From positions 1,984,001 through 2,048,000 of the forward strand of contig JAGPXD010000003.1 in the NCBI GenBank assembly GCA_020746995.1: 64,000 bases of DNA, given 5' to 3'. Under the pieces are notes generated by a model that did no database searches, was not told the origin of the DNA, and was given only the letters and a program-made list of their open reading frames with translations. Source of the DNA: Plectosphaerella cucumerina. Taxonomy: Eukaryota; Ascomycota; Sordariomycetes; Glomerellales; Plectosphaerellaceae. Both the position numbers and the translations under genes were made by a program. This document shows positions 50,588 to 62,232 of the stretch, piece by piece. Every line of letters starts with the position of its first letter. The first letter of the stretch is position 1.

Positions 50588-53068
50588 CTACTCGCTATTC
50601 TCTACTCTCCGCTGAAGGATGTGTCTGGCGTTGGCTGGTGTCAGGGTCTCGATGCCAAGCTGCTCCAGTACAGCTTTAGCCTCCTGGTTGTCGGTGAAGA
50701 CGCGGTCACTGGCCTCCTTAAGGGACACCTGGCCATCGGCCGGGGCCACAGGCAGTGTCAGCAGCCTCAGCGCGTCGTGGAGACTAGCCAGCGACGACAG
50801 ACCGTTGGGGATGTACCGCTCGACGAGTGAGCAGATGGCGTTGAAGTCGCGCATAAACTGCGCTGCTCCCAGGCCTGTGAAGGTGTGGCGCATCAGCACG
50901 TCACCCCAGAGGACGTCCTGGAGCTTCTCGAGGGCGTCGCGCCAGATGCGCCGGGAGGCGGCATTGCTTAGTGCCTTGGAGATGAATTCTAGGTTACGGC
51001 GGAGGGTCTGAAGATGAGACGTCAGCAAATGTCGGGAAGAAGATCTGAGAAGAGACTTACCCTCAATGGTTCGTCCAGTTCCGCGGTAATGGCCAGCTGA
51101 TGAGGGTCGACTGCACTCATGTCAGCATTTGCGAAAACCGTGGGCGGTTTTTCTGCGCTTACTGTCGCCACCACTCTCACTAATCGTGGTCCACTGTACT
51201 CTCGTCGTGTAGGCCTTGAAGGCATCGCGGTGCGACGTGGCGAGGGCGGTAACCAAGAACTCCTGGGCTGCCTGCCGCCTGGCCGCGTACGCCGCAATAG
51301 TCTCATCAAAAATAATACCATCGTCGTTCTTGGACCCAACAGCGTTGGATGTGCGATCCTTGACCTCCTCGTAGCTCATGTCGCCGGCAATGTTGCCTGC
51401 GCCGTCGCCAGTCGTGGCCCGGGACTGCAACTCATCCCACAGCGTAACGAAGAACTCCTCGTTGCTCCAGTCCTTGAGGGTGGTAACAACGTGGTCCGCG
51501 CTTCCAAGCACCTTGCACAGCGTCTCAAGAGCGCCGGTGCCCTCGAGGGCGGCCTGCTGCTCCTTCGTCACGCCGTGGAGAGTTCTGCCGACGGTCGAGT
51601 TGAGGGCCTGGTACGCCTCGAGTGAGCCGCGCAGGCGGTCATGGTACTGATCCAAAATGTCGACCTGGATGCCTATCAGGAAACGGATCCTGTGCTTGAA
51701 CTTTCTAACCCGCTGATACTGCGTCGTGATGGACCGCAGAAGATCAGTGGTGCGGGTGGCGCCGTACGTTGGCTTGGTCTTGCCGGTAGTCGTGTAGTCG
51801 TAGTCGATGTTCCGCGCGTCGGGCGACGAGACAATGACCTGGAAGCGTTCCATGGCAAATTCCTTCTCCGCCAGGAACCAGGGCTCGAACCACTTGTCGA
51901 GGACTTCAGTCGTCAACCCGGGCCAACCATGTTCCGAGTCGCCGCCGTCGTAGCTGAACCGCTGGCGCACGGTCTCATCAAAGGTCATGAGCTGGCCCAT
52001 CAGGCTGCTCAGGAACGTTGGCACGTTGACCGAGTCTGCCACGACGCCAAGCACCTTCTCCCGCAGCACCGGCAGCATGGCCGTGATGAACGCAGACACG
52101 GGATCGACGTAGACGCCGTTCTCGGCCACCGGGGTGTTCAGGAACTTGCTGGCAAGCATGTGACCAAGGTTGTCCCGGAAGAAGTCCTCCCACTTCTCGA
52201 TCGTGGCGAGGAACCATGGCAGGCAGTGCGAACCAAGGGCGTCGGGCTTGCTGGTGGGCTTGTCGCTGAGGAAGTGGTACCGGAACTCGGAAATGAAGAT
52301 CCTGCACATGGCCTCAAAGGCCAGCAGAGGCACGACCTCGTTGCTGTAGACAACCTCGGGGATCTGGAGGTCGACGAGCTTCTCGAAGCATCGCAGCCAC
52401 TCCTCATCCATCTCGATGCTGGGGTCGACCATGGGCCAGCCGCGCTTCGTCAGGAGGGCCTCGAGCTCCGCAGACATTGTTTTCTTCATCTCGTCCCAAA
52501 GATTGTCCGTCACCCTCTCGACGTGGCGAACGAGATGGACCGCCGCCTCGTCAGCCTCGGCCGAGAGGTCGCCTAGCTTGACAGCGAGCTGCTTGAGCCG
52601 GACGTAGGGCTCCAGCGCGGCTTTGGGGCTCTGCGGTAGATGCGACCTGGCCTCCTTGCGCAGTGCCTCAACTTCCTGCACCAGACTAAGGTATTTTTGC
52701 GCCAGCTCGACAGTACGCAGCTTGCGCATCGGGGTCTGGAGGCGTGCGATGGCCTGGTTCGGCGCATCCGATGCAGCTGCGATCTTGACACGCACATCGA
52801 TGCTTTGCTGGAGGTCCTGAAAGTCGGCGATACGCTTCTCGAGCAGGGTTTTTCGGTCGCGGGAGGTGAGGCGGGCTTCGTCGAGCTGCTTGACAGCGTT
52901 GTCGAGCTGCGATTGGAGCTGGCTGCGCTGCGTCTCGACATTGGCAAGCAGGCTGTCGAGGTTCTCCAGGTCGCCCGTGGACTGCAGCTTGTCGTCGAGA
53001 TAGTCTTCAACCCGCATATCGAGGCCTTGTGCCCCCGGCGGGGTAGGCCTGTCTGCAAAGGTCGCCAT
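50588..53068 (-). CDS. RINT1/TIP20-family vesicle tether
   Basis: Subunit of the Dsl1/NRZ complex, which tethers Golgi-derived COPI vesicles at the endoplasmic reticulum. Three minus-strand exons, 53068-51163, 51110-51061 and 51007-50588, give 791 residues from MATFADRPT; an in-frame ATG at 53131 would add 21 residues. The N-terminal region begins MRVEDYLDDKLQSTGDLENL, then a coiled coil (about 30-110). The RINT-1/TIP-1 body contains CLPWFLATIEKWEDFFRDNL, ASKFLNTPVAENGVYVDPVS and WFEPWFLAEKEFAMERFQVI. The 50-nt middle exon encodes DPHQLAITAELDEPLR and is needed to connect both ends. No membrane segment is seen, as expected of a peripheral tether. Confidence 0.9.
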
Positions 53069-53458
53069 CGGTGCGGTTGTCGAGACGGTGTGGTAATGTG
53101 GAAGCTCGACGTGGAACTTGAGGCATGACATCGTCAGGCGGGAGGTGACCCACTATTGTCATCGACCCACTTCCATTCTCCCCAGCAGCCCTGGGATGTC
53201 TGGACGCCTATCACTTCGCACTTCACACTGAACAATGGGACGACAGATATTCGTCCAGCACGGCATGGTCAGATGACGGCAGAATAATGATTTAGTCTGA
53301 TTCATATCTGGTGGAACCCACGCTACAGCTAAGCGCTTTCAGACAACCGCTAGAACAGGACTGTCATAACACTACAGCCAAATGCTGCAAATCGCTTGCA
53401 TCAAAATCATGTTCCAACACGAGACCTTGTCTGCCAAGCATATCCTCCCATCCTCGAC
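53069..53458. other. Intergenic region upstream of the tether gene
   Basis: About 390 bases between tandem minus-strand genes: promoter of the RINT1-like gene and 3' end of the next. Nothing specific seen. Confidence 0.55.
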
Positions 53459-54421
53459 TCAGTACTCGGTATCTCTGTTGCTGTGGCGTGCCGGACGAAT
53501 CGGCCTTGTGCGGCGACCAGTGGGGGATGGCTGATCATATGGAACAGTTCTTGCCGCTCGCCTGCGAGGACCGGACGTCGACTGCAGTTCGAGCATCATC
53601 GTGTTTGTTGGCGAGATGCCCGGGTCAGATTGTACGTCTTCGTCTGGAACTTGACTTGTCTCCAATTCAGGCTCTTCATCTGGCGAAGAAGGCGCCGGCG
53701 AGTCTGACCAAATCTCTTCGGGGAGCATAAAGAGGATGGCGTCGAGTGTCAGGCGAACAGCTGTCTTTGCTAGTGCTTCGTCGTTTCGGGCGAGGCGGAC
53801 CAGACTTTCGCCAATCCGGCCGCTCCTGGCAGCTCGACGCAGGATGGAGGTTGCAATCATCTCTCTGTTCGTTCTTCCGAGGTTCTGTACTTCCAGATCG
53901 ACGAGGCTTATGACATCTGGCGCACCAATCTCTTGCGACTCTGTCTCATCCAGATCGATACCTTCGTCCTCCTCAGAACCCGTCTGGCGCATCGCCGTGC
54001 CCCATGCATCCAGATGATTGAGAGTCCATGTTCCCGGGCTCTGTGTCCAGGACCGATCGGGCGGCTGGGTGATCGCCTGACCCTGGGGAGTGAGTGGTGG
54101 GAATATGTAGGAGGCCCGCTGTTGGACAATCCCCTCATCAATGCCGGATACCTCTTCTGGTTCGGTGAAAAGACGCAGGCCTCCGTGCTCCGAGCTTGGG
54201 GCATAGCCACGGCGGGGGCGATCATTGAGGTCGTCGAGATATTCGGTAGGGATGTTGTCTTCCGTAGGTCGATTTGGCTGAGCAGCCGCCGAAGAGAGAG
54301 ACTGGCCCGCTGTCGCATCTTGTATCATCTGATGGACAAGCCCACGGGGACTTGGACGGCTCGGGCCCGCGGAGCTGGCGGTCGTGGGTGTGCCTTGTGG
54401 ACGAAACGAATGGACCGACAT
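53459..54421 (-). CDS. Disordered protein of unknown function
   Basis: Single-exon minus-strand frame of 320 residues from MSVHSFRPQG at 54421, in a better start context than the upstream in-frame codon at 54607. Residues 1-50 and 245-320 are Ser/Pro/Thr/Glu-rich and disordered. The only compact part is about 165-240: DVISLVDLEVQNLGRTNREM, then SILRRAARSGRIGESLVRLA and TAVRLTLDAILFMLPEEIW, which reads as three helices. Preceding it is a conserved-looking acidic patch, GSEEDEGIDLDETESQE. I do not recognise the family. Length and codon use argue that it is a gene rather than chance. Confidence 0.6.
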   Translation of the reverse strand: MSVHSFRPQGTPTTASSAGPSRPSPRGLVHQMIQDATAGQSLSSAAAQPNRPTEDNIPTEYLDDLNDRPRRGYAPSSEHGGLRLFTEPEEVSGIDEGIVQQRASYIFPPLTPQGQAITQPPDRSWTQSPGTWTLNHLDAWGTAMRQTGSEEDEGIDLDETESQEIGAPDVISLVDLEVQNLGRTNREMIATSILRRAARSGRIGESLVRLARNDEALAKTAVRLTLDAILFMLPEEIWSDSPAPSSPDEEPELETSQVPDEDVQSDPGISPTNTMMLELQSTSGPRRRAARTVPYDQPSPTGRRTRPIRPARHSNRDTEY

Positions 54422-55045
54422 GGTAGCGATCGAGGGAGGCAGTTGCCTTTTGAATGATATCTGTAAAAGCGATGGAGTTTGTGTGTGTGAGAGCGGAAAC
54501 GATGGTTGGTTTTCAGAAAGAGTGTAGTTGACGGAGAGTAATCTATTTCTCGATGGACTGCCCAAGATGGACGAGCCAAATACCTTCCCGGTATGGTTCT
54601 GCCTCATTCTCGGGAAACAGGTCTACCTAGACGGTGAGGCATGTAAGCGCTGAATGCGATGGAAGCCACGACTCAATGGGCGTCCAGGCCCCAGGTTTCA
54701 AGACTCGGCGATTCCTTCCTTCTGAGGACGTGATTCTCTCTTTCCCTGGCTGAAGGAAGGTACTCCCACGGATTTTCTCGAGCGGTCTAGTGTTGTTTTA
54801 ATGTACATCACATCTTGGACGACAGAAGCGACTGTAATTCAATGGTTGTGACGATGTCTACGGACCTTCCGTTTGATACCTTACCAAATACATACATTGA
54901 AAAAGTACAGCAGCGTCATACTAGTCTCGAACGTGGCCATCAGTTGGGGCTATGTTACGACATAGAAGAAAGATCGAAGGGTTTCGGGTGGTGGTTGACA
55001 GCGACAGAGGAAGTCAGGGCAAAAAAAGAAAAAAGCAAAAGTTAA
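54422..55045. other. Intergenic region between unknown gene and tRNA-Glu
   Basis: About 620 bases: the promoter of the disordered-protein gene and flank of the tRNA. A poly-A run with AAAAAAAGAAAAAAG (55021-55036) lies immediately 3' of the tRNA on the tRNA strand as T-rich sequence and probably serves as the RNA polymerase III terminator. Confidence 0.55.
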
Positions 55046-55127
55046 TTCCGAAACGGGGAATCGAACCCCGAGCCTGTCGGCGCTTTCTAATGAAAGCGAC
55101 AAATGTTAACCGTTACACCATTCCGGA
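55046..55127 (-). tRNA. tRNA-Glu (anticodon TTC) with a short intron
   Basis: On the minus strand the acceptor stem is TCCGGAA paired with TTTCGGA (one G-U), the T arm is CGGGG-TTCGATT-CCCCG and the anticodon stem TGTCG/CGACA. The 17-base loop reads CTTTCA, an extra TTAGAAAGCG, then C. Removing the 10-base insert after position 37 leaves a normal 7-base loop with anticodon TTC. The insert's GAAAG can pair with CTTTC at the anticodon, as is usual for tRNA introns. Mature length is 72 with discriminator. Confidence 0.85.
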
Positions 55128-55858
55128 TTGCATGCCTCAAGAAGGGTGATTGGCAGCTATGTAGCAAAGGTTAGCTCTCCATTGCCGGCTCCCTCTTTGG
55201 TGCTGTGTCGATGGTGTCGGCCGAAGCTCTATCGAGGCGAATGTTGACATTGTGGTGAAGTGTAAGCCAAACCGGGGCCTTCAGAGGTGACTCGTTCTGA
55301 CTCAAGGCTGGTGGGTTCTGCAAGAGTCGATCCTGTGAAAGAGGATAGTTACCGGAGGGCACCGGCTACGCGACGCTGGCCTTGGTGAACATTCGTGATG
55401 CAGACTGATTTGAGATGACGCAGTTGATTTGGCTAGAGTGGGTGATGACTTGTTGGGGATGGCGGTGGGCTAAGTTGGTGATGACTTGTGGTCGTTCTTC
55501 GGATCGGAAGCAGCAAAGCAAACCTCCAAGTCACAGTCGCGAATGTTAGCTTTTTCTGAACTGGCTCAATTGCTCTGTGCCATGCCATAGTCCCAGCGAA
55601 CATGTTGGAGATTGAAGCTTGCAGTATCTTAGACCGGTGGATTAGGTGGAATTTGCAGGAGGATCTAAGACAGTAAGGCTGGAAAGGTCAGATCTGCCCG
55701 GCAATCCATGTGTCGGTCGGCTCTGCTTCAAAAAAAGATAGTCAGAGCAACCTACGAATTCCAGCATCTCAATGTCCCAACTCACGAGGGTTTTGAGGAA
55801 GTGAAAGCGTTGAGCTCCATGTCTGCATTTAACTCAAAAGAGTAAAAAGAGAAATGAA
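55128..55858. other. Intergenic region between the two tRNAs
   Basis: About 730 bases without coding pattern. A 20-base direct similarity, GGTGATGACTTGT, occurs twice near 55441 and 55478. No other feature. Confidence 0.5.
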
Positions 55859-55948
55859 TGTCACTTGCCTGGATCGAACAGGCGACCTTTCGATTTTGTG
55901 ATTGAAGTGGACTTCAGTCGAACGCTACTCCCACTGAGCTAAAGTGAC
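55859..55948 (-). tRNA. tRNA-Phe (anticodon GAA) with intron
   Basis: On the minus strand the acceptor stem is GTCACTT/AAGTGAC, the D arm contains TAGCTCAGTGGGAGTAGC, the anticodon stem TTCGA/TCGAA and the T arm GCCTG-TTCGATC-CAGGC. The anticodon loop is 24 bases: CTGAAG, a 17-base insert, then A. The insert contains CTTCA, able to pair with TGAAG around the GAA anticodon, as in yeast tRNA-Phe introns. Mature length is 73 with discriminator A. Confidence 0.85.
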
Positions 55949-57411
55949 TTTCGATGGAAGAGAGGGTATTAGTCTGGAACATACACTGTGACTTTGTTTC
56001 GGGGACCACAGCGCCGTTGTAAGCCACTTGAATAATCAAGAAGTCTGAAAGCAATGAGGAGCGTGGGTTCGAGGCAATTGTTCCCCATCATCTGAACACT
56101 TGGCTACCTGGATACCGTATACCTCAAGTCTTGGGCATTCTCCTTCGTGCCCTTGACTGACGTGATGGCCAGGCCACGCCGGGCAACTGTCGAGATGGGA
56201 GTTGCTCCGTCGACAGAAGCGAGACCACGGCGCATCAGTTGAGACCTTGGTCCTTGGCCCTTGGCGTCATCTCAGCTCCGGACGGGGGGATACGAATCCA
56301 GCCGCGTTGCCAGCGCAAAATCCAGGAACAACGGCCAGACTACGACGGAGAAGGGGGGCGCCCGGGGCAAAGAAGCTTAAACGGCCGGAAGGAGCGTCGG
56401 GGGGCTGCCCAGGCTGCCCTCGAACTTGAAATGCGCTTCCGCGACCACTCAAAACCTGTGGCGATGAGCTAGGTACGAGTACGGGCCGTTTGGCGGTGCA
56501 GTGAGGCGGAGGGGGGCGTGGGCTGGACCCCTGCTGCGACGTGCCCCTGGCGGCTCCAGCGGGGCCAACGTCACCCAGGCCGCTGCATCGACCAGCCGTT
56601 TCCGGTCTAGCCCCATGTCCTGTCGCGTGCCCCACCAGAGCATCGCCCTGCCAACCAGCATCGTCATCCCCCGACAGGGCAAGAGGTAAATAGAAGAGGT
56701 TGGCGTAGTGACCGACTGGCAACTGCGCAGCCAAGAAACCGCACAGCCAGCGCACACCTCCCTCTCTACCGCCTGACGCTAGCTGCGACCACTAGAGGAC
56801 CACATCTGCACCGGGGAGATCTTCGTCGTCCAGCCATCTGGTTTTCCCCCGTACATGAACACTTGAACCACCCGACTTCCCGCGTGCCGGCTCTCCCGCT
56901 GCGTCTCAAAGTCTCCCACACCCAAATCTAAGTCTCGCCCTCCTCTACATACCCTCCCCTCCTCTTGCACATTCCCGACCATTCGACATTCCACCCTCTC
57001 TGTCTGTCATTACCTCGGACGCAGAGAGTTCTGGGACGGAACTGCAAGACCACACCCCACAGCAAAAGGGCTACATTGTCTGACAAGTTGGATTTCTGCT
57101 CCTAGATCGATCCCGCCGACCACGCCTTTCCCGCGGTGCGATTCATCGAGACACTTCCTCCATTCCTGACCTTCGAGACCAACCCACCTACCTACCTCTT
57201 CCATCGCCGCCGCCTCTGTCCGCCGAGGATCCCAGCCGCTCTCCGCCGCACCTCCTCTCGAGTCTCGACCGACAGCGTGCCATCGCTGACGCCCCCGACG
57301 AGACTCAACCGTCACTCCGGAACCACGGGGGACGGGAGAGGTCATTACGCACATCGTTGCGGCGAGACGAATAACTAGAGGCGCCTCGACCTTCGACGCA
57401 CAACCCGCACA
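55949..57411. other. Intergenic region and long leader of the Fig1-family gene
   Basis: About 1.46 kb. From about 56.9 to 57.41 kb the sequence is a C/T-rich leader typical of a highly regulated fungal gene. The rest has only short frames. No repeat, RNA gene or domain recognised. Confidence 0.5.
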
Positions 57412-58321
57412 ATGGCAAAGTTCCAAGTAGGGTGGTACCGTGAGTCCACATTCCTCGACCCTCGAGACATTCCAAAAAACTAACCCAAACCAGGGTTCAT
57501 ACCGTTCCTCGGATATCACCATGTTCTGATGATCCTGATTGCCATTTCGGTCATCCTTCTCTCGCTACTGCTGGCAGGCTGCTCTTCGTCGTCGCCACTC
57601 ATCCCGGACATCTTCTTGTTGTCCATCTACTACGACTCCTATGAAGCCGTCCCCGACACGGCGCAAGTCGACTACAACGTACACAATGCCATTGCCAACA
57701 TTGCCGGTGACGCCCGCCTGGCCACGCGCGTGGGCTACTTCGGAATCTGCATCTCCGCCGATGGAGGCAGCTGGCTGTGCAGCAACAATGCCACGTCTCT
57801 TGCCAACGAGGTGTCAGTCGACCAGGACCCCCTGAACCTGATCTGGCTGGCAAGCGAGTTCAAAGACATGGTCGTCTTCCCCTACCTGATGTGAGTACCC
57901 TCCCCTTGCAAACGACCGCACCCCAATGGCTAACGACAAACACAGCATCATTGCCATCATCTTCGCCTTCATCTGTTTCCTGCTCCTCGCCACCTTCCCT
58001 GGCTGGCACGAGGAGGAGGATTCGGAGGGTTCCGAGCGCGAAGTCAAGCCGTTCCCGTCGCGCCCCGTGTCTCAAATCTCGCTGGCTATCATCTTCATCG
58101 CCTCCATCTTCGTCTTGGTGTCCGTCTTGTGGCAACACACGGCATCAGTGGCAGCGTCAATCATCGCCCAAGACTTCGGCAACGGCTCTGTGCGCTCCGG
58201 CGTCGGCACGTCGGCCATGGTCCTGGGTTGGTTCAGCTTCACCCTGCTCATCATCGTCACCATCGGCTTGCTTGTCATGATCCTGTCTATCCGCGTGCTT
58301 AGAGAGCTCGTGGACAACTAG
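57412..58321 (+). CDS. Fig1-family membrane protein (Ca2+ regulator in mating/fusion)
   Basis: Three exons, 57412-57439, 57494-57890 and 57946-58321, give 266 residues. The 28-nt first exon encodes MAKFQVGWY. Four membrane segments are visible: VLMILIAISVILLSLLLAGC (about 19-38), IIAIIFAFICFLLLATF (about 140-158), ISLAIIFIASIFVLVSVL (about 180-197) and LGWFSFTLLIIVTIGLLVMI (about 230-250). The first loop carries the Fig1 signature GYFGICISADGGSWLCSN followed by DPLNLIWLASEFKD. Fig1 proteins control low-affinity calcium entry and cell fusion in mating and hyphae. A claudin/SUR7-like protein is the alternative, but the GICISADG-type motif favours Fig1. The C-terminus is short, ending ELVDN. Confidence 0.82.
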
Positions 58322-59120
58322 TCGTGTTCGGACCGGACAACAACACATGAGCCGTCGGACTTGTACCAAGGCCGGACTCGACGAAGACAGATGTCTTCAA
58401 TACACACACTAAGCGACATATCGATATGGCGGCGGTAGATAGGGGCTGAAAAGAGCCACCAGCGAGAGGGGATGAAAAACCACACAGCATCGGGGACCGG
58501 CGTTTGCGACTTGCTTCTTTTCATGCTTCATGGAATTTGTTCTTTCCTCCCCCATTATTATACCGGCATCCACGAACGAGACGCACGACGGATAGGGGAT
58601 AATTATTCTCCCGGCGAGATCGTCAACGGGTATAGACTTGATGGCACCACGAAGGCACCACGAAGGACGACACTGGCTCGCGGACGACGGAACAGGTGAG
58701 GCTTGCGACTGCCTTTTATTTGCTTTCATGCGACTTGTGTGTTACCGGCCCTCGGGGGCCATGGATGATGGATGGATGAACACGGGATTCGGAAAGGCCT
58801 GTGTAGGAGTATGTATGATGCGAACCTGTTCGTGGACGGAACGCGAATGAGAATGCAACTGTTTTGGGCCACTTGATTTTTTGACTGTGACTACAAATGT
58901 GATGTGACGCAATGTGAAGTAGAAATCGTGATGGTGTTCATTTCCAATCAAGAGATAGCCATAGCCAGCCATTTTGCCATGATCCTGCCTCCTATACAAC
59001 TGAACCCGCTTCAACTTGAAAAACATACCGGCTGTCCCGGCCAAAAAACTCGATAAACGCCGGCTCCATGCTCACCCGATGACTATGGTATCTCCCATTC
59101 ATACTGCCCAACAAACCCCC
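58322..59120. other. Convergent intergenic region
   Basis: About 800 bases between the stops of the Fig1-family and GH47 genes, which converge. The short repeat GGCACCACGAAGGCACCACGAAGG (18-base units of GGCACCACGAA) occurs at 58641-58670. Otherwise nothing specific. Confidence 0.5.
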
Positions 59121-62100
59121 CTACACCGGCCTCTTAAACGGATGCGCCTCAGTGTTGAGCACCCACTCATCAAGACTGATGACATCCGGCTCCGCAAAGA
59201 GCAGATAGAAATACTTCAACGTCTCCGCGAGCCAGAAGCTCTCCATGGCATCGACCTTGATGGGCTCCTTGTCGAGGACGTCGGCGATGGCGCTGTGGCC
59301 CGCGTCGGTGCGCGTGGCTTTGATGACGGCCTCGAACATGTGCCAGCCTTTTTCTTGCCAGGCCGTGTCGCCTGTGATGCGGTACATGTACCAGACTGAC
59401 TCGATGGCCTCGGGGCTAGGGGGGTGTTAGCAGGGTGGAGAAAGAGAGAGAGGGAAGGGAAACTTGCCGCAGGATGTAGTTTCGTGCGATGACGGCTACG
59501 AAGCCGGGGGGGATACTCTCATTTTGGATCTTGTCCTTGACGAATTCCTCGTGAGACTGGGGTCGGGGGTCTTGTTGGTCGACCTCGCTGATGGGGACTT
59601 GGGTCAGGACGCCGCCGGTGACGACTTGTTCCTGCTGTTCCGGCTCCGGCTCCGGGTCATCGGCAGCGGGGACCACGGGGATGCCGTCGTCCACCCGCTT
59701 GCCGAGCTTCGACGGGGCAGCGTCGTCGTTGAACATCTCCTTCTCCTTCGTCTCAGCCGGGGCACTACCACCAGGTACGACAGCCGCAGCATCGCCCTGC
59801 AACTTCAGCGCCTCCTCCCGTTCGCGCTGCTTCGTCACCTGCCTGTCCTCCCAGTCCTTGATATTGCGGTCTCGCCACGGGCCTTGGGGATCAAGCTGCT
59901 CCCACCACAGCGTCTCATTGAACGGACACGCGCCTTCCCTTTCCGCGCAGGGCACCACGTTCGCGACTTCGGGCATGATCCCCGACGGCATCGACTCGTA
60001 AGCCCAGACGCATCCCTCAGTCAGGCGCTTCGCCGTCTCCAGGTCCTTGGGACGATCATAGATCCGCCCACCCAGGGCAAACATCCCGCCCAGGAAACAC
60101 GTAAGATGCGTCACCTCAAACTCATACCGGGCATCAGTCGCCGGCTCGCCCGAGGTCATGAGCTTCGCGGAGAAGAGCATCTCCCTCTCCTGGTCCTTGA
60201 CCATAGGACGGTAGAGGAGCCATTTGTCCACAGCATCGACGGCAGCCACGTGAAGGGCCTTGTATTCTGGAACAAGCCCGCCGAGGAGCAGGTCCTCCTT
60301 GGGGAAGTACTCGTAGGCCGAGTCCTGGGAGCCGCCCATGCTGTACTGCTGGTAGCCCCAGGTGGCGGGCTCTATGCCCTGGGGCGGGCAGTCGACGTCG
60401 GTTGGGGGCGGCAGGTTGGCCATGAAGGAGGGGGGCGGCTGGTGGCGGTTGCTGGGGAGTTCGGGGAACTCGAGCTTTCCGGCGCGGGTGAGACGTTCTT
60501 TGCCGCTCGTGTCGGTGACAACTTCGCCGTCATTCTTGACCATGACGGCGCGGCGATGAACGACAGCCTCAGGACCCTTGGCGGGCTCAAACTCCTTGCC
60601 GCGCGGGAGGCCTTCCTCTTCGTCAGGCTTGGCCGGGGCGCGGAGGTTGCCGATGGGCACGTCCTCCTCCTGGCGGCCCTGAGGCTCTGAAGTAGCAACG
60701 GCAGCAGCAACGGCGGTCTGCTTTGCGGCAGCCTCGGCCTCCTTGTTCATCTGGATCTGCAGCAACATGGATGCCGTCTTGTTGCAGCCCGACAGGTCGA
60801 GGCTCTCAGGGAAGATGCCAGGGATGGAGGTTCCGCGGCGCTGGAGGTCGACGAGGGCATCAGTGATGCGGGCGATGGCGTCGTAGAAGCGATCCTGGCC
60901 CGTGAGCTGCGCCAGGCGGGTGAACTCCATGGACATGGTGGCGACCTCTGCCACGCTCCCCGTGCCGGCGCGATGGCGCTGGGAGGCGTATTCGGGCATC
61001 CAGTTGTAGTACAGGATAGGCATGCGGTTGGGCGTGTCGAAGACGCCCATGAGGATCTCGGCGAGCTCGAGGGCCTTGTCAAGTAGGACCTGGTGCTTCC
61101 CCTCCTTTCCGCCACTTACGTCGTAGGCGGCAAGGAGACCGCCAAGGTAGCGGATGATGGTCTCAAAGACGGGAATGTCGTTGCGCTGGGCGCTGTAGGT
61201 GAAGTCGATTTCCGCGACGGCTTTGACGGCCTCGTCGAACTCGGAGCGCAGGCCCATGATCCACAGAGTGTCGAGAGAGTCTACGAGGGTAGCGGCCCAG
61301 CCGCAGAAGGGGTCGCGGTAGCTGAGGCTCTGGGGAACGAGCTCGTCGTGCGTCCAGGCGTACTTGCGGTAGCCGGACCATGCCCTCTCGGCCTCGGCCT
61401 TGACCTGGGCTAGGCGCTTGAGGCGGACGTCCTTGGCAGCGGTGGTCTCGGCCTCGGACTTAAAGTCGTGCTGGATCTTGGGGAAAGGTTTGGGGGAGCC
61501 TTTGGGCAGCGGGATGATGGACTCGGTGGGCACGGGGAAGTGTTCCGTCTGCTTCTCCCAGTGCATTGGCGGTTTCGGGCGCTCGGCGCCATTGTCGTCG
61601 TTATCTGGCTGGCGCCCAGGAGGGTTCTTGGCATGTATTTCTTCGTCGTCGAGGCCCTTGACGTTCGCGGACTTGGAGGGTTTCGGAGGCTTGGAAGGCG
61701 CAGAGAGTTCGGGGGTCGGCTCAACGGCCGGACGAGACTGAGAGGGCAGGGCGGATACGGCGACGAGCATATCCTCCTTCTTGACGTCGGTATCGTCCAT
61801 TGGCTTCTTGGGGATTTCAAACTCGGTCTTCTTGTGCTCGTGGTCGTCTTCATCGCGAAGGTCGGGCAGCTGGTCGGGCCTGCTCTCAGCAGGTGGCGGA
61901 TCGTTATGTTGCTCGACGACGGGCTCGGCGGGGTTATGCATGGGCGGACTGCCCTCGCGATCCGGCAGCACGATGCCCTCGACAGGGTCATGGACGGGCT
62001 GAAGGGCTGGATCCTCGTCGGCATCGGACTGCTTCGCGCCGGAGCCAGGAGCGACAGGCACAGCGGGAGCAGGAGGAGCCGCCTTTCCAGGGGTCTGGGG

Positions 62101-62232
62101 TACATTCGGCGTCGGGGCCTTCTTGTCGTACGCAGCGGGGTTCCAGTCGGCGGTGATGGCGAAGCGGTATAGAATGAAGACGATGAAGGCAGCGACGACG
62201 AGGGTCACGCGACCCCGCCTACGGGGCATCAT
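59121..62232 (-). CDS. Class I alpha-1,2-mannosidase (GH47), Golgi type II membrane protein
   Basis: Trims alpha-1,2-mannose from N-glycans; inverting, Ca2+-dependent. Two minus-strand exons, 62232-59468 and 59415-59121, give 1019 residues. The intron uses a GC donor (CTG CG|GCAAGT) with a CTAG acceptor; only this restores the frame into NYILRPEAIESVWYMYR. A short basic head MMPRRRGRV precedes one membrane anchor (VTLVVAAFIVFILYRFAI). A very long Pro/Glu/Lys-rich stalk follows to about residue 300. The (alpha/alpha)7 domain starts near YAWTHDELVPQSLSYRDPFC and has DSLDTLWIMGLRSEFDE and GTGSVAEVATMSMEFTRLAQ. A low-complexity insert lies inside it (about 500-600), before VDCPPQGIEPATWGY. The end has LNTEAHPF with the Ca-binding Thr. 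It is about twice the usual family length. Confidence 0.9.

Noticed and set aside
51641..52576. 311-codon open frame opposite the RINT1-like gene
   Set aside because: Antisense shadow; the sense strand has a recognisable family and consistent introns.
58641..58670. Short direct repeat as CRISPR or satellite
   Set aside because: Only two copies of an 11-base unit; CRISPR arrays do not occur in fungi.
59464..60690. 408-codon open frame opposite the GH47 mannosidase
   Set aside because: Antisense shadow of a long GC-rich exon whose sense protein is clearly recognised.
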